DNA from: Natronobacterium gregoryi SP2
GTDB lineage: Archaea > Halobacteriota > Halobacteria > Halobacteriales > Natrialbaceae
Direction of reading: 5' to 3'
Length of the DNA: 64,000 nt
Assembly: GCF_000230715.2 (NCBI RefSeq)
Contig: NC_019792.1
Span: 2,232,001-2,296,000, forward strand
Shown: piece by piece, positions 61,873 through 64,000 of the stretch
Layout: each line of letters starts with the position of its first letter
How positions within the stretch are numbered: position 1 is the first letter of the stretch
The notes under the pieces: generated by a model
What the model saw: only the letters and a program-made list of their open reading frames with translations
What the model was told of the DNA's origin: nothing
The model's database searches: none
Made by a program: the position numbers and the translations under genes

Positions 61873-63045
61873 TCAAATCACCGGATCGATTTCGTTGTCG
61901 TCGTCCGTGATCAGGTCGTTGATGTCGTCCTCGCGCTCGTCCTCGAGTTTCTGGATCTTGTTCTGGGCGTCGACGGCCTGGTCTTGAATCTCGTCGACGC
62001 GGGGCGTCTCCGTCACGTTCGAGAGCAAGACGACCGCAGCGAGCTCGTCGGAGTTTGGACGTGGGTCGTCGCCAGCCAGCACTTCGACTGTATCTGCTTC
62101 CTGCTCGAGCCACTGGCGTGCGCTCTCGACGCCTTTCCGTGCGATCGCTTCCGACGGTCCAGAGAGGATGACGAGTGCCCGATCTGCACTGGAGACGTCA
62201 CAGGGAAGCGTGAGTCGAGAGTTGACGGCCCGACGGACCAGTCCCTTGATCTTCGCGGCATCGGTCGCCTCGCTGGGATCGGTCGTCTCGTTTTTGAACC
62301 GGTCGAGCAGTCCTTCCGCTTCCCGGTCGATCGGCGTCGAGGCGTACCCGATCGAGGAGATACCGCTCGTATCGAGTGTTCGCATGACGTCGCTCGAGTC
62401 CATCGCGTTTTCTGCGACTTCCGTCTCGTCTATTTCGCCGGCCGCGAGCAGCGTCACGATACGGATCGCGAGTTCGCGGTTCATGTCCTCGTAGCCTTCC
62501 TCGATCGTCTGACCGCGGGACCGCCAGGCGTCGTTGTCGAATGCGATCAGGTTGTCGACTTTCTGGACGAACGACTGCAGCGACCGTGCGGCGTTCAGTG
62601 CCGGCCGGCCACCCTCGTACTTGCCGGGGAGAATGCCGAGGCCGTAAACCGGCTCGTCGTACATCTTCTGAAGCTCGTCGATCACGACAGGGCCCGCACC
62701 GCTGCCGGTGCCACCACCGAGTCCTGCTGCGACCAGGATCGCGTCCACCTCGTGAATCTCTATGTCGTCGAACGTCCGTCGAATCTCGTCGATGTCGTGT
62801 TTGGCGACTTCCGCGCCGACGGCCACGTCTCCACCCACACCGTGTCCTTTCGCCTTCTGGTGGGTATCACCGATCAGGACCCGTCTGTCCTCGGGGACGT
62901 AGTCGGGCTTTGCCAGGTCCGTCCGAGCAGAGTTGATTACCATGACGTGTCGACAGAGATTTCGACCGGTTTCCTCCTCGAACTCGAGCATCCGGTCTAT
63001 TATTTTACTTCCCGCGTTTCCGACACCGATTGTCGCGAGCTTCAT
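61873..63045 (-). CDS. cetZ: CetZ tubulin-like protein (2)
   Basis: 390 aa. GVGNAGSKIIDRML, nucleotide loop GLGGGTGSGAGP, GILPGKYEGGRPALNAARSLQ and FDNDAWRSRG, close to the canonical CetZ pattern. A helical C-terminal region (VDAQNKIQKLEDERED) precedes an acidic tail. An AT-rich GAATATAAAC about 40 nt upstream of ATG 63045 is the likely TATA box, so this is the promoter-proximal gene and the other cetZ is cotranscribed. Confidence 0.94.
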   Translation of the reverse strand: MKLATIGVGNAGSKIIDRMLEFEEETGRNLCRHVMVINSARTDLAKPDYVPEDRRVLIGDTHQKAKGHGVGGDVAVGAEVAKHDIDEIRRTFDDIEIHEVDAILVAAGLGGGTGSGAGPVVIDELQKMYDEPVYGLGILPGKYEGGRPALNAARSLQSFVQKVDNLIAFDNDAWRSRGQTIEEGYEDMNRELAIRIVTLLAAGEIDETEVAENAMDSSDVMRTLDTSGISSIGYASTPIDREAEGLLDRFKNETTDPSEATDAAKIKGLVRRAVNSRLTLPCDVSSADRALVILSGPSEAIARKGVESARQWLEQEADTVEVLAGDDPRPNSDELAAVVLLSNVTETPRVDEIQDQAVDAQNKIQKLEDEREDDINDLITDDDNEIDPVI

Positions 63046-63185
63046 ACAGCCCCCATTCTATTCCAAGGGTAATTCGCTTTCGTTTATATTCAAATAATTG
63101 ATGGTACGTGTGTAAGACACTTGCACGTCGGAAAACCCCTCGAACACTCACCTACCGAAACTAGTGTCGGAATACAGATAAATAA

Positions 63186-64000
63186 TCAGTTCCCGAGTCG
63201 CAACGGGAGCTCGTTGACCGACTCGAGAACTGCCGTGGCTCCTTCGCGGTCGTACTTCCGACGGCCATCCGCGCCCGTGAGACCACCGGTCAGGACGCCG
63301 ATGCCGTGGTACTCCCGCTCTGGGTCCGCCTCGGCTGCGTTCGTCGCGGTTCGGACGTCGTCGAGCGTGTCACCGACGAATACGACCGTCTCGGCGTCGA
63401 ACCGGTCCGCGAGCGTCGTCAACGCGTGGGGGTGGGGCTTTCCTTCCTCCCAGTCGTCCATCGTGAACCGGTGTTCGAGAGGGATCGTCTCGTCGAGTCC
63501 GACGCGCTCGAGTGCGATTTCAGCCTCGGTCTTCGGCCGACCAGTCAGTATCCCGACATTATATTCCTCGACCAGCGCGTCGCGAGTTGCCGGTTCGAGC
63601 AACACCGGTTCGTCGTGAATAAATCCCGCATCCTCGAGGTTCTCGTCTGGCTCTCCCCCTTCGAGGCCGCGGTAGAGTTCGGGACCAAGATACAGTTGCT
63701 GGAAGACATCGTGCAGTCGCTCGCAGTTCCAGCGGTCGGCGACGCGCTGAAACGCGCGAGCACCGATCGAGTCACGAACGACAGTTTCGGCGGCCTCGAG
63801 GCCGCCACCCTCGGCGGCGATCCGGTCGGTGAACTCGCCGATCGAGTCGTCGTATCCCTCGCTCGTCGCGAGCACGTACAGTGCGGCCGCGTACGTCAGT
63901 TCCCAATCGTTGTTGAACCCGCCAGCGTCCTTGAACGCCTGGACGTCTGCCTTGCGGATCGTCCGGTCGTAGACGTACTCGACGGACTCGAGAATCGCTC
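63186..64000 (-). CDS. HAD-superfamily hydrolase (TIGR01548-like), 5' end outside window
   Basis: The frame is open from the right edge and ends at 63186. Visible motifs: [16 protein letters not shown], a Lys in [13 protein letters not shown] and [17 protein letters not shown], which are HAD motifs II-IV. The segment nearest the edge ([21 protein letters not shown]) is typical of the haloarchaeal IGPD/HAD-like group. The catalytic Asp of motif I lies outside the window. Substrate unknown. Confidence 0.85.
   Translation of the reverse strand, partial: AILESVEYVYDRTIRKADVQAFKDAGGFNNDWELTYAAALYVLATSEGYDDSIGEFTDRIAAEGGGLEAAETVVRDSIGARAFQRVADRWNCERLHDVFQQLYLGPELYRGLEGGEPDENLEDAGFIHDEPVLLEPATRDALVEEYNVGILTGRPKTEAEIALERVGLDETIPLEHRFTMDDWEEGKPHPHALTTLADRFDAETVVFVGDTLDDVRTATNAAEADPEREYHGIGVLTGGLTGADGRRKYDREGATAVLESVNELPLRLGN

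Noticed and set aside
1-64000. CRISPR array or cas genes
   Set aside because: No regularly spaced direct repeats and no Cas-like protein seen; the repeats found are dispersed palindromes.

Overview
The window is a GC-rich chromosomal stretch from a haloarchaeon, probably of the Natrialbales. The evidence is the strongly acidic proteins and frequent 1-4 nt gene overlaps. There are also archaeal informational genes (aIF2-gamma, Rpo7, Spt4, thermosome, Trm1), F420 and methanopterin-type enzymes, CetZ tubulins and short TATA-type leaderless promoters. Family and genus placement is inference; nothing here is a 16S gene.

Layout. 1-362: 3' end of an EngB-like GTPase. 573-4023: iron-siderophore ABC transporter (binding lipoprotein, ATPase, permease) under four DtxR-type palindromic operators. 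4024-4758: gene-poor, repeat-rich. 4759-6063: Nudix/eIF2B-like fusion. 6377-12021: an operon joining an NRAMP-fold membrane protein that lacks the usual metal ligands to hydantoinase/oxoprolinase A and B and a two-cysteine racemase/isomerase. 12366-13060: PemK-like toxin with a winged-helix partner. 13179-14959: cofE and mer-like F420 genes. 15619-15813: cspA. 15814-16908: relics and a row of hairpins. 16909-18345: NhaC-like antiporter. 18797-25978: metabolic and small genes (6-phosphogluconate dehydrogenase, CopD, MBL hydrolase, ALDH). 26147-29169: conserved aIF2-gamma / PIN / rpo7 / spt4 / dephospho-CoA kinase cluster. 29221-37470: geranylgeranyl-reductase-like protein, two peptidases, HemAT aerotaxis transducer and the PIN-ATPase-KH protein.

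37471-43916 is a scarred accessory stretch: a duplicated gene tail, the C-terminal half of a lanthipeptide synthetase (LanM), an IS4-family transposase relic, an IS200 tnpA fragment, and a tnpB lying between tRNA-Ser(GGA) and a second copy of the tRNA 3' end. 43990-63045 returns to ordinary chromosome: SRAP protein, thermosome, lrp/glnA, Trm1, two unknown Tat lipoproteins, HisH, a glycerophosphodiesterase, a FAD/Rieske oxidoreductase and two tandem CetZ genes. A HAD hydrolase runs off the right edge.

Four copies of a roughly 77-bp nested palindrome are scattered through the window, three of them within 12 nt of a stop codon. The strongest candidates for undescribed biology are the metal-ligand-less NRAMP-like protein in the hydantoinase operon, the stop-codon-associated palindromes, the tRNA-Ser duplication around tnpB, and the structured relic at 16148-16322.
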